A DNA stretch of 64,000 nt, from assembly GCA_010909725.1 (NCBI GenBank), contig JAACMV010000011.1, forward strand, positions 434,001 to 498,000, written 5' to 3'. Under the pieces are notes generated by a model. The model did not search any database, was not told the origin of the DNA, and worked only from the letters and a program-made list of their open reading frames with translations. Of the stretch, positions 37,275 through 47,743 are shown in pieces. The DNA is from Picochlorum sp. 'celeri'. Taxonomy: Eukaryota > Chlorophyta > Trebouxiophyceae. Made by a program: the position numbers and the translations under genes. The stretch's first letter is position 1. Each line of letters opens with the position of its first letter.

Positions 37275-38915
37275 CTATATCAATTTCGTCAGCTTCATAT
37301 ACAGCATGATTCCGTAGAATGTTAGCAGACAGCATACTGCAGCAAAAATATTCACGCCAAAAAATTGTGATACACTGCTGGTTATTTGTTCTGGAATGAT
37401 GAGGTTCTCTCCCAAAATGCCTGCAACCAAATTGAACGGCATGATTGCAAACGTTGCAACGGAGAGGATAATGTCCATACGGATCAACCTATTTCTAGAA
37501 GAATCCAATTCAATATTGATATATTCCTCTGTATCCTTGATGTACTCTCCAACAGATACGAGCTTGTCATACATGGCATCCACTTGCATAAAATAACTTT
37601 CCAGCAGATTTTCCACCTCAAGATGCGCTTCAGCATCAGCCTCTGCATCCTCTTCTTGAGCAAGGCTACTAGAAATGCCACCCTGCGCTTGAGCAGCAAC
37701 AGATGGGTGTGGTGACATGCTAGAGCGTGCAAGAAAGGGCCGACGCAGGCTGGATGATATCATACTCCTACTCATGGCAGGGTGCAGACCATCACCTGCA
37801 TCATTCAATGCACCCACATCTGGTTGCGATGTGACTCGTATCGCTTCTTCTTCAATTTCCTTTCTCCTTGTCAAGCACATCTTGTCCATATCCTCATCAT
37901 CCTGTAAAAACCTTTCCAATTCATCCCGTACAGCTTCACACCGCACCGTGGTCCGCTGCAACCGAGTTTTAACTTTTCGCACTCGCTCCAAATTCGACGG
38001 ATTCACTGCTTTTACGACCGCATCCATGGCTGGCATAATGACGCCTTCAATGTCAGAAGCCTGCAGAGAAATTGAGGATATCGCCTCCTTTAATGCTGCT
38101 TCTAGCACAATCAACTCAAAGGGCAGCGGCTGAAACTCTTGTTGAACATCTTCACTCATCGAAAGCGTTTCATCATGATGCTCTGGACTCGATGAATCAT
38201 CAACCTGGAACACCTGATTTCCCCGTTCAGGAGATGACTGTGCCAGCTGATCTGCAACCGGAGCCTTGTGATCCAACCATTCATGAATAGCCTCCTCCAG
38301 CAAGTCCAAAAACCTCGCCGTTAAAGGATTACCCTCTATCTCATTCCGCGGAAGAATCACCCTATCACACATGATGATGACCCGCACATGCTCCAACGAT
38401 GCAATAATTGCATTCTCTCTCACCAAAATAATGGAATCACAACTCCCCAAATTATGATCCAGCAATCGCATATCACGAATGGGAATAGAAAGATTTAATT
38501 TACCGATAAGAGCTCGCTTATCAGCATTCATATACGTCCTCCTTCCATCAGAATCCAAGCAAATCCATCCCAACCTCCTGCACACAGATGCTCTCAAGAT
38601 GAACCAAAACACACATGTATGTTCATACAGCATGACGTTTTCAACCCACCGTGCCCGTGGAGCTACTGTACTCGACTTTCTCTTTGACCTCCGCAGCCTA
38701 TGAAGCTGCCTTTTCGATGCCGTGACAGGACTGCTGCCCTGGTCTCGTTGCCCTACCTCTCGTGCTTCTTCACCCGAAAACAAGGCATCGCTCACCATGA
38801 CCGAAGGAGGGGCAAACCTCTCTCCATATCGCCTTCTACGGGTATTTGAACCATCATGAGACTGCCCCTCATCGTCAATATCAGAAAGAAAAGGTTCCGT
38901 AGGGTCGCCACTCAT
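37275..38915 (-). CDS. MRS2/CorA-like metal ion transporter with GEN in place of GMN
   Basis: 546 residues from ATG at 38915. The long N-terminal soluble domain begins with a charged leader and includes the RDMRLLDHNL-type segment of MRS2 proteins, then LPFELIVLEAALKEA and long helices. Two transmembrane helices lie at the C-terminus (about 483-505 and 518-540). The pore signature, normally GMN at the end of the first helix, reads VAGILGENLIIPE, that is Gly-Glu-Asn. In CorA/MRS2 transporters changes in GMN generally abolish magnesium transport or alter selectivity. The rest of the architecture is intact, so it may carry another ion or be regulatory. Tail to tail with the acyl-CoA oxidase, 34 bp apart. 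Confidence 0.85.
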   Translation of the reverse strand: MSGDPTEPFLSDIDDEGQSHDGSNTRRRRYGERFAPPSVMVSDALFSGEEAREVGQRDQGSSPVTASKRQLHRLRRSKRKSSTVAPRARWVENVMLYEHTCVFWFILRASVCRRLGWICLDSDGRRTYMNADKRALIGKLNLSIPIRDMRLLDHNLGSCDSIILVRENAIIASLEHVRVIIMCDRVILPRNEIEGNPLTARFLDLLEEAIHEWLDHKAPVADQLAQSSPERGNQVFQVDDSSSPEHHDETLSMSEDVQQEFQPLPFELIVLEAALKEAISSISLQASDIEGVIMPAMDAVVKAVNPSNLERVRKVKTRLQRTTVRCEAVRDELERFLQDDEDMDKMCLTRRKEIEEEAIRVTSQPDVGALNDAGDGLHPAMSRSMISSSLRRPFLARSSMSPHPSVAAQAQGGISSSLAQEEDAEADAEAHLEVENLLESYFMQVDAMYDKLVSVGEYIKDTEEYINIELDSSRNRLIRMDIILSVATFAIMPFNLVAGILGENLIIPEQITSSVSQFFGVNIFAAVCCLLTFYGIMLYMKLTKLI

Positions 38916-39399
38916 AAGGTCCTACAAACCGAAAAAAGCTCAGAAAATGAACAGAATGGCATGCATTCATATAAAATATTGCATCAATATTGACAGTATA
39001 ACTGAGGATTTGAAATGCAGCGTCAATTGCATACAGGGGTGAATGTAGCTCATGTGGGTTTGCAGCGCCTTTGAAGAATTCTCAGAGTCTTTTTTTTTTT
39101 GTGGCAAACTGAAGGAAGAAAACGTCCCTTAACAACTGATCAGCGTCTACACATGCTGTTACCAGTCAACTACTCTTCTATCTATTGATCTACAAGAACA
39201 CAGATCCCTATAGAAGAGAAGAGACGAGAAGAAGAAGGGAAAATGGTTGCATCTTCCTTGCCAAGGTTGGCCTGAGCAGCAGTCAATGGCTTCATGGCAA
39301 ATCTCTCAGTCTGCTACCAAGGATCTCGCAATGACATGCGATGGTTACAAAAAAACATCATTTACACAATAATAATGTGATAGCAGTGCGATCAGATCC
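38916..39399. promoter_or_regulatory. Intergenic region between divergent MRS2-like and polyprenol reductase genes
   Basis: 484 bp containing both promoters. A T11-type run lies near 39091 and a GAGAAGAAGAAG purine tract near 39222. Nothing else recognised. Confidence 0.4.
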
Positions 39400-40425
39400 A
39401 TGGAGACTGTTATCGACGTTGGCATTCACCTGTACTGGTGGTTGTCAATTTCAGCTGCAAGTCTTGCTGTGTTGCCGATTTATGGTATCGATTGGTTTCG
39501 GTGAGTCTTAAGAGCATATAAAATTGGTATGGGATTGTTCAGAGCATTTCTAATAATCGCATTCCATGCGACGTTGTGTGCAGGAATGCAGTCATCCTTT
39601 CAGCGTGCCGAGGAAAATTGACAGATAAGGCCCCATCGCAGGCTCTAGGGGTTTTGAGTGATGCTTTTGTGCCTCAGAAATGGTTTTCGCACTTTTATAT
39701 CGTTGGGTCTGTGTGGAATGCGGTTGTGTTGTTCTTGTTGTTGCAGAAAACCACACCAGCCTATTTCTCCTCGTTGCTGTGTTCCAGCACGCTAATACTG
39801 TTCCAGGTGCACGTCGTCAGGCGTTTGATAGAGACCGTATATATCATGAAGTATCCAAAGGATGCGCGTATGCACGTGCTTGCGTATGTGTTTGGGTTGA
39901 GTTATTACATCATGGTGCCCATGACCTATGCATATCCACTGTATGCACACCAAGCCTGTCGGCATTCTTCTGTCGTGCGAGAGATCATGGTACGATGTTT
40001 ATGCATGTGTTTGTTCAACCATGGATGATTGCATAGGGATGATGATGTCGGACTGTACATGATGTGAATGTATTCATAACATGTCTGTCATGCAGGGTGT
40101 TGTTATATGCCTTCTAGGGCAGCTTGTTCAATCGCACTCGCATTATATTCTGTCGACGTTGGGAAAGAATAAAAATACACGTCGATATGTGATACCACGT
40201 GGAGGTTTATTTCAGTTTGTCTCATGTCCACACTACTTTGGAGAAATTGTGCTGTATGTTGGGCTTGCACTGACAGGGACAGAGGGTACCCTTTCAGGAT
40301 GGTATCCATGTCTATGGGTGGTGGTGAATTTGATTCTTGCGGCCAGGATGACACATGCGTGGTACAAGGAGCACTTCAAGACCTATCCTGCAACTCGCAA
40401 GGCTTTGATACCTTTCTTGTACTAG
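39400..40425 (+). CDS. Polyprenol reductase (SRD5A3/DFG10-like)
   Basis: Three exons: 39400-39500, 39584-39989 and 40096-40425; introns 83 nt (GTGAGT to TGCAG) and 106 nt (GTACGA to TGCAG); 278 residues. Several hydrophobic helices precede the C-terminal steroid 5-alpha-reductase-type signature YVIPRGGLFQFVSCPHYFGEIVLYVG, then AARMTHAWYKEHF, and a terminus of FPxxRKALIPFLY type. The HAW-Y-x2-F part binds NADPH. The length and the VRRLIETVYI and PHYFGEI blocks fit the SRD5A3/DFG10 branch, which reduces polyprenol to dolichol in the ER for N-glycosylation. This complements MPDU1 in the same region. Convergent with the GATA factor gene. Confidence 0.9.
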
Positions 40426-40726
40426 TAGTAATGTGAGGAATCTGATAATTACATGTTTCTTCATTGGCTGAACAAACACCACAGTATTTATAGGATATAA
40501 TAATAATAATATTGGACAATGAATCTGGGATATTCAATATATATATACGATCAAGTTTTTTTTTGATTTTCTGTCGCCGTTTTCTACAAAAATAAATCTT
40601 CCTTCTTCTCTCTCCTCTATGAGACGATAGAATCCACCTTTTTTCAGGACAAGACAAAGAACAGAGAGAAACCGGATCGATGAGTATTGTGTATTGCAAC
40701 AATCGCATCGCACCATGCTAGCTGCT
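40426..40726. other. Convergent 3' regions
   Basis: 301 bp between the stop codons of the polyprenol reductase and GATA-factor genes. AT-rich with a TA dinucleotide run near 40538-40548 and a T9 tract near 40555. No gene seen. Confidence 0.5.
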
Positions 40727-42497
40727 CTACTTTTTCTTTGGGTCCACCTTCATCCATCTGACACCACACGCATTGCACAGAGTCTTGTGTCCAAATGGGC
40801 CAGCTCTCCACACGGGTGTTGTTGTTGCTGTGCACTGAGTACAAAACACACCTGGTGGAACATCCGAGATCATCATTCCAGTGCGAGGATCCCTGACCTC
40901 TCCCTTGATCCAGACTTGAGGTGCCCTTCGACTTGGAACTCTGCCACCCCTCCTATTCTTCTGCTGCTGCGCTGCAATGTTCACATAACTTCTCTGTGCA
41001 CTTGCCCTTTTACTGCGTGTCGTCACTGGTGCAATCTGCTTCTTGGACGAGGCACGGCTGAGACGTGAACTCTGACGAATTTCCATACTCTCTGGACCAG
41101 TGGGGTTGACTGAATCATCATCACTGGATCCAAAATCGTACCCATCGTCATCATCCACTTTACGCCGCATTCTGCGCCTGGTGCTCTGTCTGACGGCTGG
41201 TTTGTTGATTCCCTGAGAGTTCTCAACAGGCGCCACACGAGCTTCCTCAAGAGACTTGCCCTTGACAGACTCTGCCAGGGCTGCAGCAGCTTCTGGAAGG
41301 GGAATGTCCATCCATGAGCCATCCTCGGTTCTGATTCCAAGCGCTTCCAGCTCTTCTGGCAAGTATGCTCCCGGTCCTGGCACCACTGCACTGGTATCAC
41401 ACATTCCAAAGTGCCCAGGAGACATGGAGCACCATGCTCCGCTTGGGCACCCTTGCCATGATGCCTGATAGCACAAAGCAGCTCCTGCTTGGAGGCATTG
41501 AAGATTCAACAACGCCACCGCCAAAGGAACATGGCGCATTCCTCGCAGCGATTTGCTCTTCTTGGCAGTATCATCCAAGGCACTGCCATCGTCATCACTG
41601 CCATCCTTGGTCGACTGCACCAACATGTCCCAGTTCTCCCCAAGTGGATGAGCTGTCCCAGCCATTGGCGTCTTTGGCAACATTCGAAGCGAGTCGTCCC
41701 CCTCCTCAGAGTCCATCCAAGGCTTTTGTGTCTGGACAGGCACCATGGGATGCACATTTTCATTCCCTCCATTCTCAAAGTCGTTGGAACTGCGAATGAG
41801 AACAGAGGAATTGTTCATCCTGGATGATGCCCCCATTCCAAATGCATCCATAGCCCCAGGATCATTCCTACAACATACATGCATAGATATGATGAGTATA
41901 TTGATATGACACGAAGAAAGGTGGACAAGGGCACTATTCGCAGTACCAAACGATGACTGTATGGTACTGCGAATAATATTCTCCAAGAGAATCGTCTGGA
42001 GACCCTCCGCCTTTCCACCCTACCCCTGCACAAGACTGCATACAAGCACATACCATGCACAATCAGACGCTCCGAGGTCCATCTGGGGTTCATCGAACTT
42101 CCCATCGTGCACCAACGGCCCGGCGGTGGAGCACGTGCCACGTTCGATGGAGCCCTGACCGGGGCCGTTGATACCCTCAAACTCATCGGCGATTTCAAGC
42201 AACCCAACGGATCCATATGGTTGGAGTGGCAAAAGATCTTGCATCTGAGACACATCACTCTCCATAACGTCCGTCAGAGAAGCATCGTTTAATGCCGCGT
42301 ACAGGTCATCTCCAAGCGGTGGAACGGACGACTGCAAACATAGCACCGTCAGAACTGGGCACTCATGACACACATACTATGACAACCATGAATACTATAA
42401 AAGGAAAACGTACCCCACAGCCCATACTATGTTGAGGTATGAGAATAGGCAACGAGTCAACGTCGCACGTCGAAAGCGGTGCTGCTTCAAAGGGCAT
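40727..42497 (-). CDS. GATA-type zinc-finger transcription factor
   Basis: Three exons: 42414-42497, 42054-42331 and 40727-41867; introns 82 nt (GTACGT to TTGCAG) and 186 nt (GTATGT to TGTAG); 500 residues. The single GATA finger is at the extreme C-terminus: [27 protein letters not shown], then VRWMK. The CX2CX18CX2C spacing is the plant type. A basic region (TRRRMRRK) and acidic stretches precede it. Six Cys in a [22 protein letters not shown] region near the middle are unusual for this family. It is presumably a nuclear regulator. Intron 2 contains a 14-bp perfect inverted repeat. Confidence 0.88.
41935..41975 (-). repeat. 14-bp perfect inverted repeat within the GATA-factor intron 2
   Basis: TATTCGCAGTACCA (41935-41948) and TGGTACTGCGAATA (41962-41975) are exact reverse complements with a 13-nt spacer, so the intron transcript can form a stable stem-loop. 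Confidence 0.85.
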
Positions 42498-43400
42498 GTC
42501 GAACTGTATTTCTGGTAACAACCCTGTTTATTCTTTTTATACTATCAAAAGATATATACTATACCTATTTATGAACTATTTTTATGCGACGAGTGGATGG
42601 GAGACATTGGACAACGTACGAGATGCAGCGACGTGGTTGAGTCGGATGCGTCATGTGACACGTTTTCGAGACACACCTGTGGCCCAGTCATGGCGAGTTG
42701 ATTGCCCTAGGAGGCATGGCGTGGTAGTTTCTTGGTCTATCGTCCTGTTTCTAGAGTCATGGGGGGTTGGGAGGATGGGAGCAGGCGTCTAGTGTGCCAA
42801 AGGCACATGGGTCCACTTTTGCTGCAGAGGTCTACGCAGGCCCACACACCAACGCGCGTCAGGCGTGTGCGTGCCCTTGCTCCAGGGGGGCGAAGCTGGT
42901 GAGGAAGATGGCGGGCAGCTATGTGGCGTGCTTCCCCGGAAGGTCGAATGATACATTCTGTACTCGAATACCGAGTTGGGGGAATTCAGCGCGGGCGTTT
43001 CGTGGGCATTTTGCCACCATTTGCCACGATGCAGCGTTGGAGGCTTCTAGAAGCCTCCACCTAGAAGGCTGACGTGGCCGCCTCTCTGTGAGTTATTGGC
43101 CCTAGGGAATGGGCTATTATGGTTGGCCATGCGTCTCTAGTGGTGTCACAGATCCTGTGTTCATGTATGTGATGCGAATATTTGGCGTATGGTGCCTCGA
43201 TGGGGTCGACAGAGGCTGTTAGGCGGTTGTCCCGGTGGTTGTCCCTGGTCATTTTTGAAAAGTGGCGCCGGCTCCGCCGTTGGCGGGAACGAGGGTTTGT
43301 CATTTTAGGAAAGTCGGAATACCACATGTCCAACGTGTTCTCTGGGAATTCTCGGGGAACACGGCGCCACTTCTGTTCCTGTTCTAAGTAGGAAGACATG
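42498..43400. other. 900-bp region with no confident gene
   Basis: The first part is the promoter side of the GATA-factor gene. Open frames up to 160 codons exist on both strands but show no recognisable domains or consistent codon pattern. An 11-bp inverted repeat, AAGTGGCGCCG near 43260 and CGGCGCCACTT near 43364, encloses about 93 bp. Downstream lies the end of the EFR3-like gene. Confidence 0.4.
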
Positions 43401-45909
43401 TTACAATACGTGTGAAAGACGGCGTAGAAACTCTTCTCCACTGGTGAAGATCTCTGCAGAGCTCTGCTGTGGAGGCATGCCTGGGGAAGAAATGGGTTGG
43501 TTGTCATCCATTTCTTCATCACTGCTGTGTGGTCGCTCATATGCGACTTCCATAGAACTATCTTTCACCAATTGGAGAGAAACTGATAGCGTCTTGGAGC
43601 TGGATGGCATGAGGATGCCTTCTGTAAAGCCCATCTGTCCATCTTGGATGCTTGCATGACCAAATATCTTTTGCATGATTGCATCGGGATTGTCATCAGC
43701 AGGGCACGAAAACTGCAAGGGCTCTGCCTGTCTCGGAAAGCTTGCAAATTCATCAATATCCTCGTTTGCTACAGCCATGCCTATGGCATTGATGTGGAGT
43801 AGACCTGTCGAATTGATGCTGGGTTTGAAAGCATCCAGTTGACTTGTAACATGATCTGTGACCACGTTCTTCAGGCATTCCCACATGGCATGAGATATTG
43901 CTGCAGCTGCATTCACTTGGCTGGAAGGCACATCTTTGGTACCGCAAAATTCATGCTCCTGACTGTTTCTGTATCCCACCAGGGATGCATGCAAAGATGC
44001 CAAAAACATTGCCATTGTCGTACTGCCATCTTCACTGCCCATCGTTGTTTCAGATAACGCCCTAAATACACTCTGTAGGGCTACAAATATCCCTGGAGTC
44101 GCACAAGGGCTGCCCAAAAGGGTCCATAGAAAAGACATGAGTGCCCGAACACAGCGTGTGCTGGTCAAAGAACTTGGAGGAGCCGCTTCGAACGTATGCC
44201 TGAGTATGCCCAAGCATTTCATGATTGATATTTTCATAGTGTCTGAACTACTATCGAGTGGCGAGCATATCGACTGCATGGAGGTAACCATGGTCTCTGT
44301 GACATTGCAATCGTCTGCACTGTCCACTGGTATATCCAAATAGGTTGATCCAGCAGCCTCGCAGAGCCACAGAGTACCCACAGATTCATTATCCATATGA
44401 CTTAATGCAGCTTCGATGACAGATGCAACCTGGCAGCGAGAGTGTGTCTGTTTAGCCAGTGTACACACAGCATCATAGACTGCTGATCTCCAACCAGCGT
44501 GATGCATCGTGTACTGCACAGTATCCCGCCCAATATCCTTCTCACTGAAAATCGGTCCCATGATTCGTATCATAAGTAACAAAAGGGCTGCAGAATCAGT
44601 GCTCCGGAGGAGCTGTGCCTGGGAGAGAGTGACATGCAATAGTGCCTTTTTCTGCACCTCTCCAGCATCTGCCTTCAACGATGCCAAATGACGAAGTAAG
44701 GAGCATGACAGAGCATACACTTGATGATCCAATGTACATGAGTCTCTCAAAACACCCAAACCGACTTCCAAAGCAGCACCACCAGACCATCTGGAAGGTT
44801 TCTTCTCCATAAAGTCAATCCAATACTCGGTGACATTCCTACTCTCAACAGAATCCAGAGTTACCGCACCAATCTCTTTGAAAATCAATATGGCGGCCTG
44901 GCATGGAGTCGATGCTCCTATTCTCGCACCGATTGATAACCTACTCATGGCCAAGGAGTTGACATCATCCTTGAGCACTTTGCTTGCCTGGTATGCAGTG
45001 ATGGCAGCATCACCCTCTGCATCAATGATTTTAAAAGCCGATGTGGTAATCATATCCATATGTCTCGCCGCGTACGATATACGAGAGCACAGTCGTAAAT
45101 GCTCCAACAGACATTGCAGAGCCACAGCTGACACAGACTCTGCCATGGCGTCATCTCTGCCTGCAGACGTAGGCACTGCCAATCGACACACCAACGGTAC
45201 AAAATTATCCAGCTTTATAATAAATTCTGCTGAATCTTGGATTTTAATCATATGCAAAAGAAGCTCGATTCCCCATGATTGCACCAACGTGCTCTTATCC
45301 GACAGCAAAACACCAACAACACTCTCCAAATGAGAGGTCCCATGAGCAGGGCTTTGTGTATTCAAGATACCAAAACGGACAGATTTCTTCTGCACAATAT
45401 GATACAATACATTCACTCAATACGTTAGAATTAAAATCTCCCTTCCTCCTATAAAGAGGAACACACACATCATAGACATGCACGCACTGGGAATGCAATC
45501 AGGAGATCTTGGGCATACAACCTTGCAAACCTGTTATCACACGCTTGCAAAAGCACACGGTATGTTTCTACAGCCACCCGTACGTATCCCAACTTCCTCT
45601 TCCGTAAATCAGAATGCAATGTTCTCCCCAGTCGACGAGAAACCTGCACACCATCATGGAATAATAGTAATAATACCTCTTCTTCCACTACTAGAACGTC
45701 CTCTTCCAACAACATACCTTTGGTATACGGTGTTCATTCCTCTCTAAATAATCTGATAATCTCTTAATATTCTTCTCTACCCCAACAGGAAGCTTTTTCG
45801 TCGGACTAGGCTCCGTGACAGGAAACACAGCAGGAACAAGCAGATTGTACCGCTTGACCGGAACTTTAGCTGCCGTCGCAACCCCAAAGCAATTACATCC
45901 GATATCCAT
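43401..45909 (-). CDS. EFR3-like plasma-membrane scaffold protein
   Basis: Three exons: 45718-45909, 45488-45643 and 43401-45389; introns 74 nt (GTATGT to GTGCAG) and 98 nt (GTGCGT to GTGCAG); 778 residues. The start MDIGCNCFG has Cys residues placed like the palmitoylated Cys cluster of EFR3. KRYNLLVPAVFP and KNIKRLSDYLERNEHRIPKVSRRLGRTLHSDLR-type segments parallel the conserved EFR3 N-terminus (the match is clearest in KRY..LVPAVFP). The remainder is HEAT/ARM-like helices with a Ser/Asp-rich tail. EFR3 anchors phosphatidylinositol 4-kinase at the plasma membrane; plants have related proteins such as SEMI-ROLLED LEAF 2. The call is by N-terminal similarity and fold type. Confidence 0.7.
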
Positions 45910-46244
45910 TATGTACTAAATGATCAGTCTATCTGCCCATCAGTACCAGAGACGTTGTTGTTGTTGAGAAGAAGATGAAGAAAAAAAAAGCGAGTTTGAC
46001 AAGTCAGTATCCTATCGGATGATGAAAACGACAAGCCTCGATTCCCTATTCGTTATATTATTATTACAAAGTGCTCTACCATTATTAAAAAGAGCGCCTA
46101 GTTCGAGAGCCCTTTATACGGAACGCCCAGTCCAGATCAATACAGGGACTCATTTCGACAAAAACACAGAATTCTCATGAGCACCATGGATGATTGAATC
46201 ATGTTTACTCTAATCGCATTTACAAGGTACTACTACTACTACTA
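45910..46244. other. Intergenic region upstream of EFR3-like and downstream of MTG1-like genes
   Basis: 335 bp. A TAC trinucleotide run lies at about 46228-46245 next to the MTG1-like stop. TTACA at 46220-46224 is TGTAA on the minus strand, a likely poly(A) signal. A TGCTCTACCA block near 46071 resembles a tRNA D arm on the minus strand but has no matching T arm or acceptor. Confidence 0.4.
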
Positions 46245-47396
46245 CTAACAATGTTTGCTCTTCTCAAAATCCTCTGGCAACTCGAGGCACAGTCTTCCAA
46301 ACTCTAATGATCTGAAATCTCGAAGCAGCCTCTGTCCAGCACGCTCAGGCTCATCATTAAAGTGCTTTTCTGCAACAGCAAGCACATAGTCTTCCACTGT
46401 GCACCCATCTATAGGTATTCCATACCTCTTCTCTACTTTATTTAGTATTCTATCGCCATCTGGCAAGCTATCAAATGTTGCCAACAGTGCTGCAGCAACC
46501 ATGGAAGCAACATATGATGCCTCTCCAATATCATTGCACATTGCCAGCTTTTGGGCAGCGTTCTGATTCTTCAGAGACATGGGGATGATTCCAGGTGCAT
46601 CAAGTAAGTCTAATTCTCCTCCTATTCGCATCCATCGAAGCGATCGGGTGACCCCAGGGCGTGGTGCACTGTCTGCCATCCTCCGACCCAACAAGCGATT
46701 GATGAGAGCAGACTTGCCCACATTGGGAAACCCTACAACAACCGCCCTCACTGGCCTTGGACGCAGCCCTCGACTCGTACGTTTCGCATTCATTTTTTCA
46801 CTCACTTGCAATGCATGTTTCACTACAGATGCCACGCCATCTCCTTTGTTTGCATTGGTCCATGACACAGAATGTCCCCTCTCCTTGAAGAATGCAGACC
46901 ATGCTTTTGCCTCATCATCACTCACCATATCGCGGCGATTCAGAATCATCACCCGAGGCTTTGACCCCACCCATTTAGGAATCGATGGATGCCTCGTGGA
47001 CATTGGTATCCTCCCATCCCTCACCTCGAGCACCATATCCACAGCTCGCAGCTGCTCCTTGAGCTCTTGCTCAGCCTTGGCAATATGCCCTGGATACCAC
47101 TGCACCATTCTCACCGCCTCCACTGGATTGATCTTTTGTTCAATTTCTTTTAAGAGAGGGTCATCCTCGGGAGCTCTCACTGTACGCTGTAGTAAAGATT
47201 TCCCTCGATTGGGCCGTTTTGCCCAAGTGACCACATTCCTGCCGCTCTGATGTATTCGAGATATATGACATGTGTTGTACATGTGTTTCATATTCAAATT
47301 ATTGATATTCACCATCTCTGAATGACAGATGAGACCAATATCAGCACACGACATGCGACATGCAAGGCCTGCGTGTGCATGTAGACCTGTCTGCAT
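46245..47396 (-). CDS. Circularly permuted GTPase of the MTG1/YlqF family, organellar ribosome assembly
   Basis: 383 residues. The GTPase motifs appear in permuted order, as in YlqF/RbgA: G4 (NRRD, 153-156) comes before G1 (GFPNVGKS, 222-230), G2 (GVT, 248-250) and G3 (DAPG, 266-269). WYPGHIAKAEQELKEQL near 100-116 is the family's N-terminal signature. The first 60 or so residues, rich in Cys, His and Arg, may target a mitochondrion or plastid. RbgA-type proteins complete the large ribosomal subunit. G4 has Arg in place of the common Lys (NKxD), a variation also seen in other family members. Single exon; ATG at 47396. Confidence 0.9.
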   Translation of the reverse strand: MQTGLHAHAGLACRMSCADIGLICHSEMVNINNLNMKHMYNTCHISRIHQSGRNVVTWAKRPNRGKSLLQRTVRAPEDDPLLKEIEQKINPVEAVRMVQWYPGHIAKAEQELKEQLRAVDMVLEVRDGRIPMSTRHPSIPKWVGSKPRVMILNRRDMVSDDEAKAWSAFFKERGHSVSWTNANKGDGVASVVKHALQVSEKMNAKRTSRGLRPRPVRAVVVGFPNVGKSALINRLLGRRMADSAPRPGVTRSLRWMRIGGELDLLDAPGIIPMSLKNQNAAQKLAMCNDIGEASYVASMVAAALLATFDSLPDGDRILNKVEKRYGIPIDGCTVEDYVLAVAEKHFNDEPERAGQRLLRDFRSLEFGRLCLELPEDFEKSKHC

Positions 47397-47743
47397 CCTT
47401 AATGCTCGATATCAGCATAGAAATTCAATAATACTATTCCAGGTCTATAATTAATGGATTCTGTTTCCTTGGACGTGGATCTCTATGTCGTACGTAGACC
47501 AGGAGGTCCATGATGCAGTGTAGAGCGTGATTTTATATACATATCATGAATTCCCATCAAAGGGATTCTTGGATGGGAGTATAGGCACTTGAGTGGGTTA
47601 AACCCCGCGTCCCATTTCATCGAGAACGAGCGCGGGCATCTGCGAATAAACACCACGATGTCGTCCTGAGACACTATATACTGAAATTCTTGTAATAAAT
47701 TATTCATCAAAATTGTTGTCTATATACTTCAGTGTCATGGACC
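47397..47743. promoter_or_regulatory. Shared upstream region of MTG1-like and RRM-protein genes
   Basis: 347 bp between divergent starts. TATATA elements occur near 47535 and 47676, the latter about 68 bp upstream of the RRM gene start. No RNA gene recognised. Confidence 0.4.

Noticed and set aside
46065..46115. TGCTCTACCA with GTTCGAG, resembling a minus-strand tRNA
   Set aside because: The T-loop consensus is not met and no acceptor stem can be drawn.
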